DNA of 44,681 nucleotides, taken from contig UQHQ01000015.1 of the NCBI GenBank assembly GCA_900540945.1, positions 1-44,681 on the forward strand, written 5' to 3'. Positions 1-7,645 of the stretch are shown here, in pieces (positions within the stretch are counted from its first letter, which is position 1; the number at the start of each line of letters is the position of its first letter). A model generated the notes under the pieces. The model was not told the DNA's origin, ran no database searches, and worked only from the letters and a program-made list of their open reading frames with translations. The DNA is from an uncultured Collinsella sp. (GTDB lineage: Bacteria > Actinomycetota > Coriobacteriia > Coriobacteriales > Coriobacteriaceae). Made by a program: the position numbers and the translations under genes.

Positions 1-2
1 TC

Positions 3-1145
3 GGCGGCGGCCTGCCTATCGTCATGGGCGTCTCGTTCGCGTTCCTGCCGGCCCTGCAGGCCATGGGTGCCTCGGGCTTTAGCTTTGGTGCGCTGCTGGG
101 CGGCGAGATTGTCGGCGGTGCCGTCGCGGCCCTCTTTGGTCTGGCCTACAGCAAGATCAAGTGGCTGTTCCCGCCCGTCGTGACCGGTACGGTCATCTTC
201 TCCATCGGCGTTTCACTGTATCCCACGGCCGTCAAGTATATGGCCGGCGGTATGGGCACGCCGCTGTGGGGCACCCCGCAGGCATGGTGCGTCGCTCTTA
301 TCACCTTCGCCGTGGTCTTTGCGCTCGCCAACTTTGGCAAGGGTACGCTCAAGCTGGGATCCGTGTTCTTTGGCATGATCGTTGGCATGATCGTTTCGAT
401 CCCCTTTGGCATGATCGATTTCTCCAGCGTCGCCACCGCTCAGGTCTTCGCCCTTCCCAAGCTCATGCCCTACGCGCTCGAGTTTGATCCCGAGGTCTGC
501 ATTACCCTCGCCGTCGTGTTCCCCATGGTTGCCATCCAGGTTATCGGTGACGTCTCCGCCGCCTGCCTGGGTTCCATCGACCGTATGCCCACCGAGCGTG
601 AGCTCTCCGGTGCTATCGTGTCCCAGGGCCTCACCTCTATGGTCGGCGGCCTGCTGGGCGGTCTTCCCACCAGCGCCCTTGGCCAGAACGTGGGCATCAT
701 CTGCTCCAACAAGGTCGTCAACAAGTGGGTCTTTGTGATCATCGCGGCCGTCTTTGCTATCGCCGGTCTGTTCCCGCAGCTCTCTGCCGTCCTTTCCGCT
801 ATCCCGCAGCCCGTCATCGGCGGTGCGACCGTCGGCGTCTTTGGCACCATCACCATGAACGGCGTGCGCATGTTCACCCGCGAGGGCCTCACGCAGCGCA
901 CTACCACCATCGTCGGTACCTCCGTCGTCTTTGGCCTGGGTATCTGGATGGCCAGCGGTTGCCTTGCCGGCGAGGGCATGCCCACCTGGGTGTCCACCGT
1001 CATCGGCTCCAACGCCGTGACCCCCACCGCCATCATGGCCATTGTCCTTAACCTGATCCTTCCGCAGACGCCGGTCGTGGCTCAGCACATCGATGCCGCC
1101 AAGGACGCTGCCGTGGATCTGGTCTTGCCCGAGAGCAAGAAGTAA
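3..1145 (+). CDS. NCS2-family nucleobase (uracil/xanthine-type) permease, 5' truncated by window edge
   Basis: The frame is open from the window edge and the first Met codon (24) lies inside a conserved helix, so the true start is upstream. The protein is a chain of hydrophobic helices typical of the nucleobase:cation symporter-2 family (UapA, XanQ, PbuX), inner-membrane carriers of purines or uracil. Family landmarks are a PALQAMG-like helix near the start, an IGD motif (QVIGDVSAA) in the substrate-binding helix and the NCS2 signature QNVG in the following segment. The residue before VIGD is Gln where many characterised members have Glu, so the substrate cannot be fixed. A purine is plausible because molybdenum hydroxylase accessory genes lie downstream, but about 20 kb away. 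A stable hairpin follows the stop codon. Confidence 0.85.
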   Translation, partial: GGGLPIVMGVSFAFLPALQAMGASGFSFGALLGGEIVGGAVAALFGLAYSKIKWLFPPVVTGTVIFSIGVSLYPTAVKYMAGGMGTPLWGTPQAWCVALITFAVVFALANFGKGTLKLGSVFFGMIVGMIVSIPFGMIDFSSVATAQVFALPKLMPYALEFDPEVCITLAVVFPMVAIQVIGDVSAACLGSIDRMPTERELSGAIVSQGLTSMVGGLLGGLPTSALGQNVGIICSNKVVNKWVFVIIAAVFAIAGLFPQLSAVLSAIPQPVIGGATVGVFGTITMNGVRMFTREGLTQRTTTIVGTSVVFGLGIWMASGCLAGEGMPTWVSTVIGSNAVTPTAIMAIVLNLILPQTPVVAQHIDAAKDAAVDLVLPESKK

Positions 1146-1162
1146 CCAATTCGGTGCTATTC

Positions 1163-1192
1163 GTCGGCGGACGCATCGCTTCGTCCGCCGAC
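1163..1192 (+). terminator. Hairpin after the NCS2 permease, probable terminator
   Basis: Perfect 11-bp inverted repeat (GTCGGCGGACG / CGTCCGCCGAC) with an 8-nt loop, 17 nt after the permease stop codon. There is no T-tract after it, so it may be a processing or 3'-end stabilising hairpin rather than a classical intrinsic terminator. Confidence 0.5.
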
Positions 1193-1225
1193 GTGATGCG
1201 GCGTCAAGCCGCACTTCAAAGGGTT

Positions 1226-1462
1226 TGTCCCTTTGGTGAATTTGCAGAATGCAAATGGCGCAATGAACCGGCGGGCGAAGACGTGCTGCAAAAGCTCGTG
1301 TACCGAAGCGAGCTCTTTAGGCGGCAGCATAAAAGCTACGTGATCTTCTCGAAGCGTGGCTTTACGCAAGGATGTCAGGAAGCTGCGGCGAGCAGGGGGA
1401 TGCCAGCTGATTTCGTTTGCCGAGATGTGCGAGCGGAGATAACCAAGCGCGCTCTGATGTGA
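1226..1462 (+). pseudogene. Relic of a DUF234-type ATPase/nuclease C-terminus
   Basis: The readable frame here contains FAECKWRNEP, then DVLQKL, a Ser-Glu-Leu-Phe segment and YVIFSKRGFTQGCQEAA. This order (GECKWRNE-like nuclease-fold strand, helix, then the FSKSGF motif) is what I know from the extreme C-terminus of archaeal-type AAA ATPases with a DUF234/PD-(D/E)xK module. No ATPase domain precedes it: the upstream frame runs straight into the terminator hairpin of the permease gene. I read it as a decayed 3' fragment of a once complete gene. It lies just before another ATPase with a nuclease-like C-terminus, so this spot may have hosted such genes repeatedly. Confidence 0.55.
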
Positions 1463-1493
1463 TGCTCGGAATGGGACGCGCTAAGGATGCCAA

Positions 1494-1608
1494 GCGTAAA
1501 ACCTTCAATGAAAATAGCGTAAAAACTGCATCTGTCATGGCGTAAAAACTACATTGAAAGTAGCGTAAAATCAGCATTGAGAATGGCGTAATTTCGCATA
1601 TCGCGTGA
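1494..1608. repeat. Array of five direct repeats with exact 23-bp period upstream of an AAA ATPase gene
   Basis: The core GCGTAA occurs at 1494, 1517, 1540, 1563 and 1586, always exactly 23 bp apart. The first four units share GCGTAAAA and a following C(A/T)-rich part ending in ATTGA or similar; the fifth has only the core. 23 is not a multiple of three and stop codons occur, so this is not protein-coding repetition. The array ends 19 nt before the ATG of the ATPase at 1628, placing it across the promoter and leader of that gene. A cooperative operator is the simplest reading. It also accounts for most of the long intergenic stretch 1146-1627. Confidence 0.85.
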
Positions 1609-1627
1609 TAGAGAGGGATGGCCGTCT

Positions 1628-2923
1628 ATGGATGCACCAGAGAGATTGACCCAAAAGGGATATAGGCCCCGGCTCATAGAGGAGCGCCTCGACACCCTTA
1701 TGCGGGCGTTTGGCTGTGTGGAGATCAACGGCCCCAAATGGTGCGGCAAGACCTGGACGGCGCTCTCTCGCTCGGCGAGCGTCTCCAGGCTCGATGAGCC
1801 TGCGCAGCGCGCGGCGGCAGAGGTTGACCCAAGCCTGGCGCTCATCGGCGATGCGCCACATCTGGTCGATGAATGGCAGGAGGTGCCCGAGGTTTGGGAT
1901 GCCGCCCGGCGCTTCGTGGACGCGAGCGGCAACGAACGCGGGACACTTTTGCTCACGGGCTCGACCGCGCTCAAAAGCGAGGAGCGCAGCCATGTTCGTC
2001 ATTCCGGCACGGGTAGGATCGCCCGTCTGTCAATGCGCCCCATGGCCCTGTGTGAGTCGGGCGACGGCGAGCCGCTCGTGTCACTGGCAAGCCTCTTTAA
2101 GGGCGAGGGTTTTGCCCCTCAGCGTCGCGAGAGCACGGTGGATGACGTCGCCCGCTGGTGCTGCAGGGGTGGTTGGCCTGCAAACCTTGGGCTTTCGGAA
2201 GAGCTTGCGCGAGAGACGGCAAGCCAGTACGTGCACTCGGTGCTCGACGTCAACGTGCTGGATGAGGGCATGTCGCCCGAGCTCGCATACGGCCTTTTGC
2301 GAGCTCTTGCCATGAACGAGAGCCAGGCTGTCACGTACAAGACGCTCATAAAGGACGCCTCGTACGGTGAGGCGGGCCCCGACGAGAGGACCATCGCTGC
2401 GTACCTGGATCTCTTCAACAGGCTCAAGCTGACCGAGGACCTGTGCGGATGGGAGCCGCCCATGCGCTCGAAGGCCCGCATTCGCGTGCGCCCCAAACGC
2501 TACTTTTGCGACCCGTCACTTGCGGCGGCGTTGCTGGGGGCTACCCCTGAGCGGCTGCTTGGCGATATGCAAACGCTGGGGATGCTCTTTGAGAACCTCG
2601 TTCTGCGCGACGTGCGCGTGTTCCTTTCCACCTACGGCGGTGTCGACAACAGTGTCCATTATTATCGAGATGAGAAGGGCCTTGAGGTCGATCTGATCGT
2701 TGAGCACGACGGGCACTGGGGAGCCATCGAGGTCAAGCTGAGTGATGCGAAAGCAGACGATGGAGCGAGAAATCTCAAGGCGCTGGAGAGGAAAGTGCTC
2801 TCCAATCCTGCCGCCCAGAATGCCGCACCGGCGTTTTTGGCGGTCGTGGTTGGAAAGGGGAGCATTGCCTACACACGCGACGACGGCGTGGCGGTGATCC
2901 CCATGGCGGCACTTGGTGCGTAG
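1628..2923 (+). CDS. AAA ATPase with DUF4143/PD-(D/E)xK-like C-terminal domain
   Basis: A 431-residue protein of the widespread ATP-binding DUF4143 family, whose cellular role is unsettled. Walker A is GPKWCGKT (about residues 35-42), Walker B is HLVDEWQ (78-84) and a sensor-type TGST follows near 110-113. The C-terminal part has a restriction-nuclease-like strand pattern, EVDLIV near 353 and AIEVK near 366-370. The start ATG follows an AGAGGG ribosome-binding site. The gene stands alone, directly behind the 23-bp repeat array. A second member, only distantly similar in sequence, lies at 19526 and also has a periodic repeat array. A role as toxin-antitoxin-like, mobile or defence element is possible but not shown by the sequence. 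Confidence 0.85.
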   Translation: MDAPERLTQKGYRPRLIEERLDTLMRAFGCVEINGPKWCGKTWTALSRSASVSRLDEPAQRAAAEVDPSLALIGDAPHLVDEWQEVPEVWDAARRFVDASGNERGTLLLTGSTALKSEERSHVRHSGTGRIARLSMRPMALCESGDGEPLVSLASLFKGEGFAPQRRESTVDDVARWCCRGGWPANLGLSEELARETASQYVHSVLDVNVLDEGMSPELAYGLLRALAMNESQAVTYKTLIKDASYGEAGPDERTIAAYLDLFNRLKLTEDLCGWEPPMRSKARIRVRPKRYFCDPSLAAALLGATPERLLGDMQTLGMLFENLVLRDVRVFLSTYGGVDNSVHYYRDEKGLEVDLIVEHDGHWGAIEVKLSDAKADDGARNLKALERKVLSNPAAQNAAPAFLAVVVGKGSIAYTRDDGVAVIPMAALGA

Positions 2924-3053
2924 TGGTTTTGCGGGCGTGCCGTGCTTCCTTTACCGAAAATCCATTTGGTAAACCAGATGCTCGCGGATAGAATAAAGTT
3001 GACGGCAGCCCAAGTTCTGGAGAGCTGGGCAGCGCCGTTGCTTGGTCAAGAGG

Positions 3054-3185
3054 TCAGTGCCTTAATGGCAGCGACTTGTTATGCTTCGAATGCTGCTTGA
3101 GTGCCTCGGAAAGTTCGATAAGCGCCGTGAAGAGCAAGACCAAAGCAACCAAGAGTTCTGTGAGCTCTGATGGGCCCGGGATGAC
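3054..3185 (-). other. Possible remnant or non-canonical small membrane peptide frame
   Basis: The minus strand holds an open frame of about 43 codons with one hydrophobic stretch (LTELLVALVLLFTALIEL) followed by a basic, polar tail (KQHSKHNK). This resembles the layout of small membrane toxins or holin-like peptides. No ATG, GTG or TTG start lies in frame before the hydrophobic part, and the 5' end runs into the hairpin at 3174-3206. It is therefore either decayed, started at a rare codon, or chance. The rest of 2924-3380 contains no other gene I can support. Confidence 0.2.
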
Positions 3186-3218
3186 CTCTGATTCAAGTCA
3201 CCGGGCCTCAATCTTTTT
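3174..3218 (+). terminator. Terminator-like hairpin, copy 1 of a 38-bp dispersed element
   Basis: GCCCGG pairs with CCGGGC and TGAC with GTCA, leaving a GA bulge and an 11-nt loop; five T residues follow at 3214-3218. The sequence from about 3181 to 3218 is an imperfect direct copy of 4129-4167 downstream of the exonuclease gene. No intact gene ends just before it, so it may be the terminator of a lost gene or half of a duplicated element. Confidence 0.5.
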
Positions 3219-3380
3219 CATGCATTTGAATAGAGCGGGCGACTCTCTTGGGGCCGTCTGCATGGCGTGTGCTTGGCGCATGGTATTGCGCCCCGCTTTC
3301 ATGTCCGCACGAGCGCCTATCCTTACGGCAATGTAGCCGCCTATGTAGCAAGCGGCAGGCAACGGAGAAAGGCCCTAATC

Positions 3381-4115
3381 GTGTCAGCTGAAAAGACGCC
3401 GTGTATCTCGGCTATCGATACGACGAACTTTGCGCGCCAGGTCGTGCTGGACTTTGAGTTTGCGCCGGTGCCAAAGCGGCGCCAGCGCCGTGGACTGCGC
3501 CATGAGATTATCGAGGTCGGCGCCGTCAAGCTCGATTACCACGGAAACGTTATGGGCGAGTTCTCGCAGTTTGTGCAGACGGAATTTACCGAAGGCGTTG
3601 CGTTCCCCGTCCGCGAGCTCACAGGGATATCGGCCGTGGACACCGCGATGGCCGATCCGCTCTACATGGTGATCAAAAGGCTCGGCGATTGGATTGGTCG
3701 CTACTCCGCCCAGGTGGTTTGCTGGAGCGGGGCGGACCGTCGACAGCTTTTGACCGAGTGCCAGGCAAAACACATCGACCTTGCCGCATTTCCTACGGAC
3801 TGGGCCGACCTGCAGGCGTTTTACACCTCGATCATGGACGTGGGCAGCCACGGGTGCGTGTCTTTGAGTGACGCGGCAACGTGGTTTGGCATCGAGTTCG
3901 ACGAGTCGACGGGCCACGCCCACAGCGCCTTAGCCGATGCGCGCGTAACCGCCAAGCTGCTCAAGCAGATGATGGAGGGGGACTATCACGTGAGTCCGCG
4001 CGCCCAAGAAGTCCGCCAACGGTGGGGGATGGGCGAGCGAGCCCAGACGCGCCTTTCCAGCAAATGCCCCGAGCTGGGTGGCCTGCTGCTGAAGCTGAAG
4101 GCGGAGGGGAGGTAG
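3381..4115 (+). CDS. DEDDh-family 3'-5' exonuclease (DnaQ-like fold)
   Basis: A 244-residue protein with the DnaQ-type exonuclease motifs: Exo I LDFEF (acidic residues near 24 and 26), an Exo II region (LTGIS, then a conserved Asp-containing helix) and Exo III with HSALAD (His near 181, Asp near 186), i.e. the DEDDh subtype with two-metal catalysis. I chose GTG 3381 because GGAGAAAGG lies eight bases upstream and similarity starts soon after; the longer upstream frame has no convincing ribosome-binding site. The substrate is unknown: relatives include RNA-maturing (KapD/ERI-like) and DNA-proofreading enzymes. No polymerase or helicase domain is attached. Copies of the same hairpin element flank it on both sides. 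Confidence 0.8.
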   Translation: MSAEKTPCISAIDTTNFARQVVLDFEFAPVPKRRQRRGLRHEIIEVGAVKLDYHGNVMGEFSQFVQTEFTEGVAFPVRELTGISAVDTAMADPLYMVIKRLGDWIGRYSAQVVCWSGADRRQLLTECQAKHIDLAAFPTDWADLQAFYTSIMDVGSHGCVSLSDAATWFGIEFDESTGHAHSALADARVTAKLLKQMMEGDYHVSPRAQEVRQRWGMGERAQTRLSSKCPELGGLLLKLKAEGR

Positions 4116-4118
4116 GCA

Positions 4119-4168
4119 GGGCTCCGGAATGAACTCTGACTCAAGTCATCGGGCCCAAATTCTTTTTG
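4119..4168 (+). terminator. Terminator of the exonuclease gene, copy 2 of the dispersed hairpin element
   Basis: A bulged stem (GGGCTCCG with CGGGCCC, and ATGA with TCAT) is followed by TTCTTTTT, four bases after the stop codon. The loop CTCTGACTCAAG and its flanks match the element at 3174-3218. The remainder of 4116-4478 shows only a weak -10 candidate (GATAAT, 4437-4442) for the next gene. Confidence 0.6.
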
Positions 4169-4436
4169 TACGCCATTTTCATGGGCTGAATAGTGCCGAG
4201 ATTCAATCGCCGAAGGCGCTGTTAGTGGGCTTGCGGGGCCAGTTATCTTATTTGCCCGCCATTTTCATGCTGCCCTACCTGTAGGCTTAATTAGCTTTGG
4301 CCCCTCTCCGTCATCAAGATGGACTTAACCCTGGTGTCAGGTATGGACACCGCTCTCGTTTGTTTGACCTTCGCCGCGCGCTCTGCCGCCACGAGAGCCG
4401 ATGCGTTCTCCCGCCTTCTGACCTCGACGGCGGTGG

Positions 4437-4442
4437 GATAAT
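4437..4442 (+). promoter_or_regulatory. Candidate -10 box for the orphan coiled-coil gene
   Basis: GATAAT lies 36 bases before the ATG at 4479, in an otherwise GC-rich stretch. No good -35 hexamer is visible at 16-18 bp, so this is a weak call. Confidence 0.3.
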
Positions 4443-4478
4443 AACCGCAACTACATCCGTCCCATTAGGAGCTGCCTC

Positions 4479-5789
4479 ATGTCTTTCCTAGACCGCCTCT
4501 TCGGTACCGAAGAGGCCGATGAATCCGCCAATGACGTTGCCGCCATCGCGCTCGCACAGGAGCAAGCTCTCTCGAGGATATCCGAAAATGAGTTGGCGGC
4601 TCTCAAGGATTCTGCAGTGAGGACCGTTAGGCTTCCTGTAGGAAGCAAGGCAGCTATCGCGGCAGATGCTCTCATACCGTTTGGCGCCAACGTCGCACAG
4701 GGCGTTAACGAGATCGGCATGGCGATGGTCAGGTTCCCAGAGGGCGTGGGCTGGGCGGACCTCTGCTCACGCAAGGCACCCGAATGGGATGGTTATAAGC
4801 TCCTTTCCAGTTTTGGCAGTGACGGTAAGTTCAACGAGATGGCTGGTATCAAGCAGGCTGGTCTTCAACCCGCTGCGGTGGCAAACCTTGCGCTTCAGGG
4901 TGCCGCGGTGGCGGTGGGCATGGCGTATATGAACCAGATAAACGAGAAACTTGACGGTCTTCAGTCCGGCATCGAGGCGATTCAACGAGATATGCAGCGC
5001 GAGCGCGATGCCGAGCTCAAAGCGGCATATGACGCCCTTGATCGCCTTACTCTCAAGTGCCAGGAGTACGGCGCCAGCGCCGAGAAGCGTCAAGTCGCGC
5101 TGCAGATTATTGAGGACGCACAGCATGAGGCAAACAAGGCGTGGAACTATGAACTCGAGTGCATGAAGGACTTTTCAGCCGAGGTGCGGGCAAGGAAGCG
5201 CCTCTCGGCGGAAAAGATAGCCGAGGAGGCGGAGAAGCTCTCCGCGATGGAAACGCGAGCCGCCGTGGCATTCCAGCTTTTCGTTATGGCTCAGCAGATA
5301 GGCATGCGTTTCGAGGGCGACTACACGAGGCAGAGAATTGAAACCGACGGGCAGATAACAAGACGGATGGCGGACGGGTTTTCTTCCGTTCGAGGGGAAG
5401 CGAGGCTCGCTCTTTCGGGGAAAATCTCCAAAGTGGGAGGAAAACCGCTCGCTATCGCTGAGCGCTCGGAAGACGACCGTGAGGTCGAGAATGTTGTCCT
5501 GGGGCTGCTCCGCGAAGCGGGAAAAAACGTGAACCGCCTCAACCCGATGCGCATGCGCGCTAAGGCGAAGGCGGACATCTCTGAGAAGCGCGCAAAGCTG
5601 CAGGATGTGGTCTCAAACGAAAACGTTGTCCGAGAAATTGCCGATCAAAATGAGGAGGAGCTTGAAACGATAAACTTCGCCTTCAATGAGGCTGACACGA
5701 TTGCCATCGGACCCGACAACGTCACAATTTTCAAGGTGGTAGAGGAGAATGCCGAGACGGGCGATGGTTCTGAGGAAGTGATTGTGTAG
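4479..5789 (+). CDS. Orphan coiled-coil protein of unknown function
   Basis: A 436-residue protein that I do not recognise. Its ATG follows TAGGAG. The N-terminal half is mixed alpha/beta-like and ends in an Ala/Val-rich, moderately hydrophobic segment (LALQGAAVAVGMAY, about 140-155) that could be an amphipathic or membrane-associated helix. Then come long charged heptad-like helices (for example NEKLDGLQSGIEAIQRDM), typical of coiled coils, and an acidic C-terminus. There are no catalytic motifs, signal peptide or cysteine clusters. It points towards the DUF262 gene (convergent, 29 bp between stop codons) and follows the exonuclease, so it sits inside the defence-rich region. A defence or membrane-sensing role is only a guess from location. 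Confidence 0.75.
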   Translation: MSFLDRLFGTEEADESANDVAAIALAQEQALSRISENELAALKDSAVRTVRLPVGSKAAIAADALIPFGANVAQGVNEIGMAMVRFPEGVGWADLCSRKAPEWDGYKLLSSFGSDGKFNEMAGIKQAGLQPAAVANLALQGAAVAVGMAYMNQINEKLDGLQSGIEAIQRDMQRERDAELKAAYDALDRLTLKCQEYGASAEKRQVALQIIEDAQHEANKAWNYELECMKDFSAEVRARKRLSAEKIAEEAEKLSAMETRAAVAFQLFVMAQQIGMRFEGDYTRQRIETDGQITRRMADGFSSVRGEARLALSGKISKVGGKPLAIAERSEDDREVENVVLGLLREAGKNVNRLNPMRMRAKAKADISEKRAKLQDVVSNENVVREIADQNEEELETINFAFNEADTIAIGPDNVTIFKVVEENAETGDGSEEVIV

Positions 5790-5818
5790 ATATCTTCGAG
5801 ATGGGGCGCATGTAGGGC

Positions 5819-7522
5819 TTAGCGCCAGACCTCCAACGCCTTGTCCGCAAGCCATTCTGCGCGTTCGGCGATGTCACCCTCGTCCCAAGACTTCTTCTCC
5901 AAGGCGTCGGCCATGGTCGCAAGGCCGGCGGCGCAGAGGGCCAAGCCGTCCTTGTATCCCTTTCCCTGCTTCTTGGTGGTCCAATCGGCATCGCGGATGG
6001 AGGCGTTGAGCGAATGCGTGATGATGGCGAGGTTGCCGAGCGTGAGGAGCTTCCGGTCCCTTCGCGTTGCGGCTTCGTCGTCGAGGGTTCCCCATTTGTT
6101 TCGCCACTTCTTGGGCATCATGTGCTCGAGGGTGTACTGGTTGAATCCGAGCAGGGCTGTGCTGCTCATGCCCGGGCGTATGGCGCTTTCCAGCAGATAA
6201 AGGACGCCTTTGGACTGAAGGTTGTACAGGCACGATTCCTTGAACGCCCTTCGAACCTCGGCATCGCCGGGCATGTACGTCGTCGCCTCGTCATTGGCTT
6301 CGAGCGCCTTCCTCAGCGCCTTCGCGTCCTTCACCTCGTTCAGGATCAGCGAGGTGAACAGCCTGTTGTAGTTCTTCGTGGTCGCTTGAACCAGCATTCG
6401 GCGGACGATGTAGCTCTCGAGCAGGGCGTAGACCTCGGATTCCTCGCTAGAAGACTTCGCGTTCTTGCGAACGTAGAGCACATATGGGATGAGCGTAGAG
6501 TTCTTAAGGCCGAATATCAGCACGTTCAGGCGCTCGACGCCGGGGGCGGAGGGGATGTCCGCGTCGCAGCAACTTGGGTTGAACGTGGACTCGAACACCT
6601 TGGCATACGCCTTCATGCTGCTGAGGATCTCGTCCTTGTCTCCGTTGTAGTACCTGCTGATGAAGTCCTTGTAGGACTGGAAGAGGTTGGACGTGCGCGA
6701 ATAGAAGAGCTTGTCCTCGGTTGTGACGCCGCGCTTCTTGTCCTGAACCAGGATCTGGAGGAACGCGTCGAAGAACAGGTCGACGAGCGTGCGCTTGATG
6801 CGTCCGGTCATGACCTCCTGCTCCCAATACTCCCTCTTTTCCGCCGTAGGCTCGAAGACATCTTCCCAGCATTCCTTGAACGCTTGCTCGTTCTCGCGGT
6901 TGAAGAAGTAGTTCTTGAGGAGCTCCGCCGTCGTCAGACGTACTCCGAGTGAGTTGATGGTGTCGAATATCTGCTGCTCGTCCTCGCCCTCGGTGAGGTC
7001 GATGCAAACGAACTGGACATTCGACTTGATCGTGTTCCTGTCGATTTTCTTTGGATCGATGTTCTTGAGGAAGTAATTGTAGGCAAGGATGATGGCCGAG
7101 GAGCCCTCGAGGGGCTCGCAACTTGCGGCGCTGACGACCTTCTCGAAATCCTCCCGGTCGTACTTGCCATGTCTCAAGGCGACTTCGCCGGTTTCCAGTA
7201 CGAAATCTCGCTCAAACAGCCTGTCGGCGTCGATTCTCGCGCAGAGTGCCTTGAAGAAGATGACCATGGTCGTGAGGCGCTGCTGGCCGTCGATGACGGT
7301 GCGAACCTCGGACACCTCGGACCAGGTGTTGCCGGAGGAGGCCTGCTTCAGGATGATGGAACCAAGGAAATAAGGTCGCTTAGAGGCCGTGACGAACTCC
7401 ATATCGCCAAGGAAGCGCTCCCATTGCTCTTCTCCCCAGACGTACGCCCTTTGGTAGAAGGGTATTTCGAGCAGGCGCGATCCGTTGAACACGCCGCTTA
7501 TCGTAGATTTTCCTGCATCCAT
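5819..7522 (-). CDS. DUF262/DUF1524 protein, GmrSD-like modification-dependent nuclease
   Basis: A 567-residue fused protein of the GmrSD/BrxU superfamily. The N-terminal DUF262 (ParB-like NTPase fold) shows IPFYQRAYVW near 20-29 and the hallmark DGQQRLTT near 78-85. The C-terminal DUF1524 His-Me finger nuclease shows LEHMMPKKW near 465-473, LGNLAI near 495-500 and the downstream Asn/Lys motif (SLNASIRDADWTTKK). Family members cleave modified (often glucosylated or methylated) phage DNA in an NTP-stimulated way; this specific target is inference. It lies 123 nt downstream of the res gene in the same direction, so it may be the last gene of the restriction operon or have its own promoter. Confidence 0.85.
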   Translation of the reverse strand: MDAGKSTISGVFNGSRLLEIPFYQRAYVWGEEQWERFLGDMEFVTASKRPYFLGSIILKQASSGNTWSEVSEVRTVIDGQQRLTTMVIFFKALCARIDADRLFERDFVLETGEVALRHGKYDREDFEKVVSAASCEPLEGSSAIILAYNYFLKNIDPKKIDRNTIKSNVQFVCIDLTEGEDEQQIFDTINSLGVRLTTAELLKNYFFNRENEQAFKECWEDVFEPTAEKREYWEQEVMTGRIKRTLVDLFFDAFLQILVQDKKRGVTTEDKLFYSRTSNLFQSYKDFISRYYNGDKDEILSSMKAYAKVFESTFNPSCCDADIPSAPGVERLNVLIFGLKNSTLIPYVLYVRKNAKSSSEESEVYALLESYIVRRMLVQATTKNYNRLFTSLILNEVKDAKALRKALEANDEATTYMPGDAEVRRAFKESCLYNLQSKGVLYLLESAIRPGMSSTALLGFNQYTLEHMMPKKWRNKWGTLDDEAATRRDRKLLTLGNLAIITHSLNASIRDADWTTKKQGKGYKDGLALCAAGLATMADALEKKSWDEGDIAERAEWLADKALEVWR

Positions 7523-7645
7523 CCTTAATGACCTATCTATCCTTCTCGGTTATTGCTGGTGAGCCGATTTCGCTAATGGCAGGGATATCGCACAAGTTGG
7601 AAGGCTTGCTTCCTCCCGACTGTTCTAATGGCGCATAATCATTGC

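Noticed and set aside
1494..1608. CRISPR-like array at the 23-bp repeats
   Set aside because: Repeats share only a 6-9 base core, units are too short to hold spacers and no cas genes are nearby.
3076..3336. Plus-strand 86-codon frame before the exonuclease
   Set aside because: No ribosome-binding site, Ser-rich composition, and it spans a hairpin; no recognisable motif.
4297..4491. Plus-strand 64-codon frame before the coiled-coil gene
   Set aside because: It overlaps the promoter and ribosome-binding site of the next gene and has no motif.
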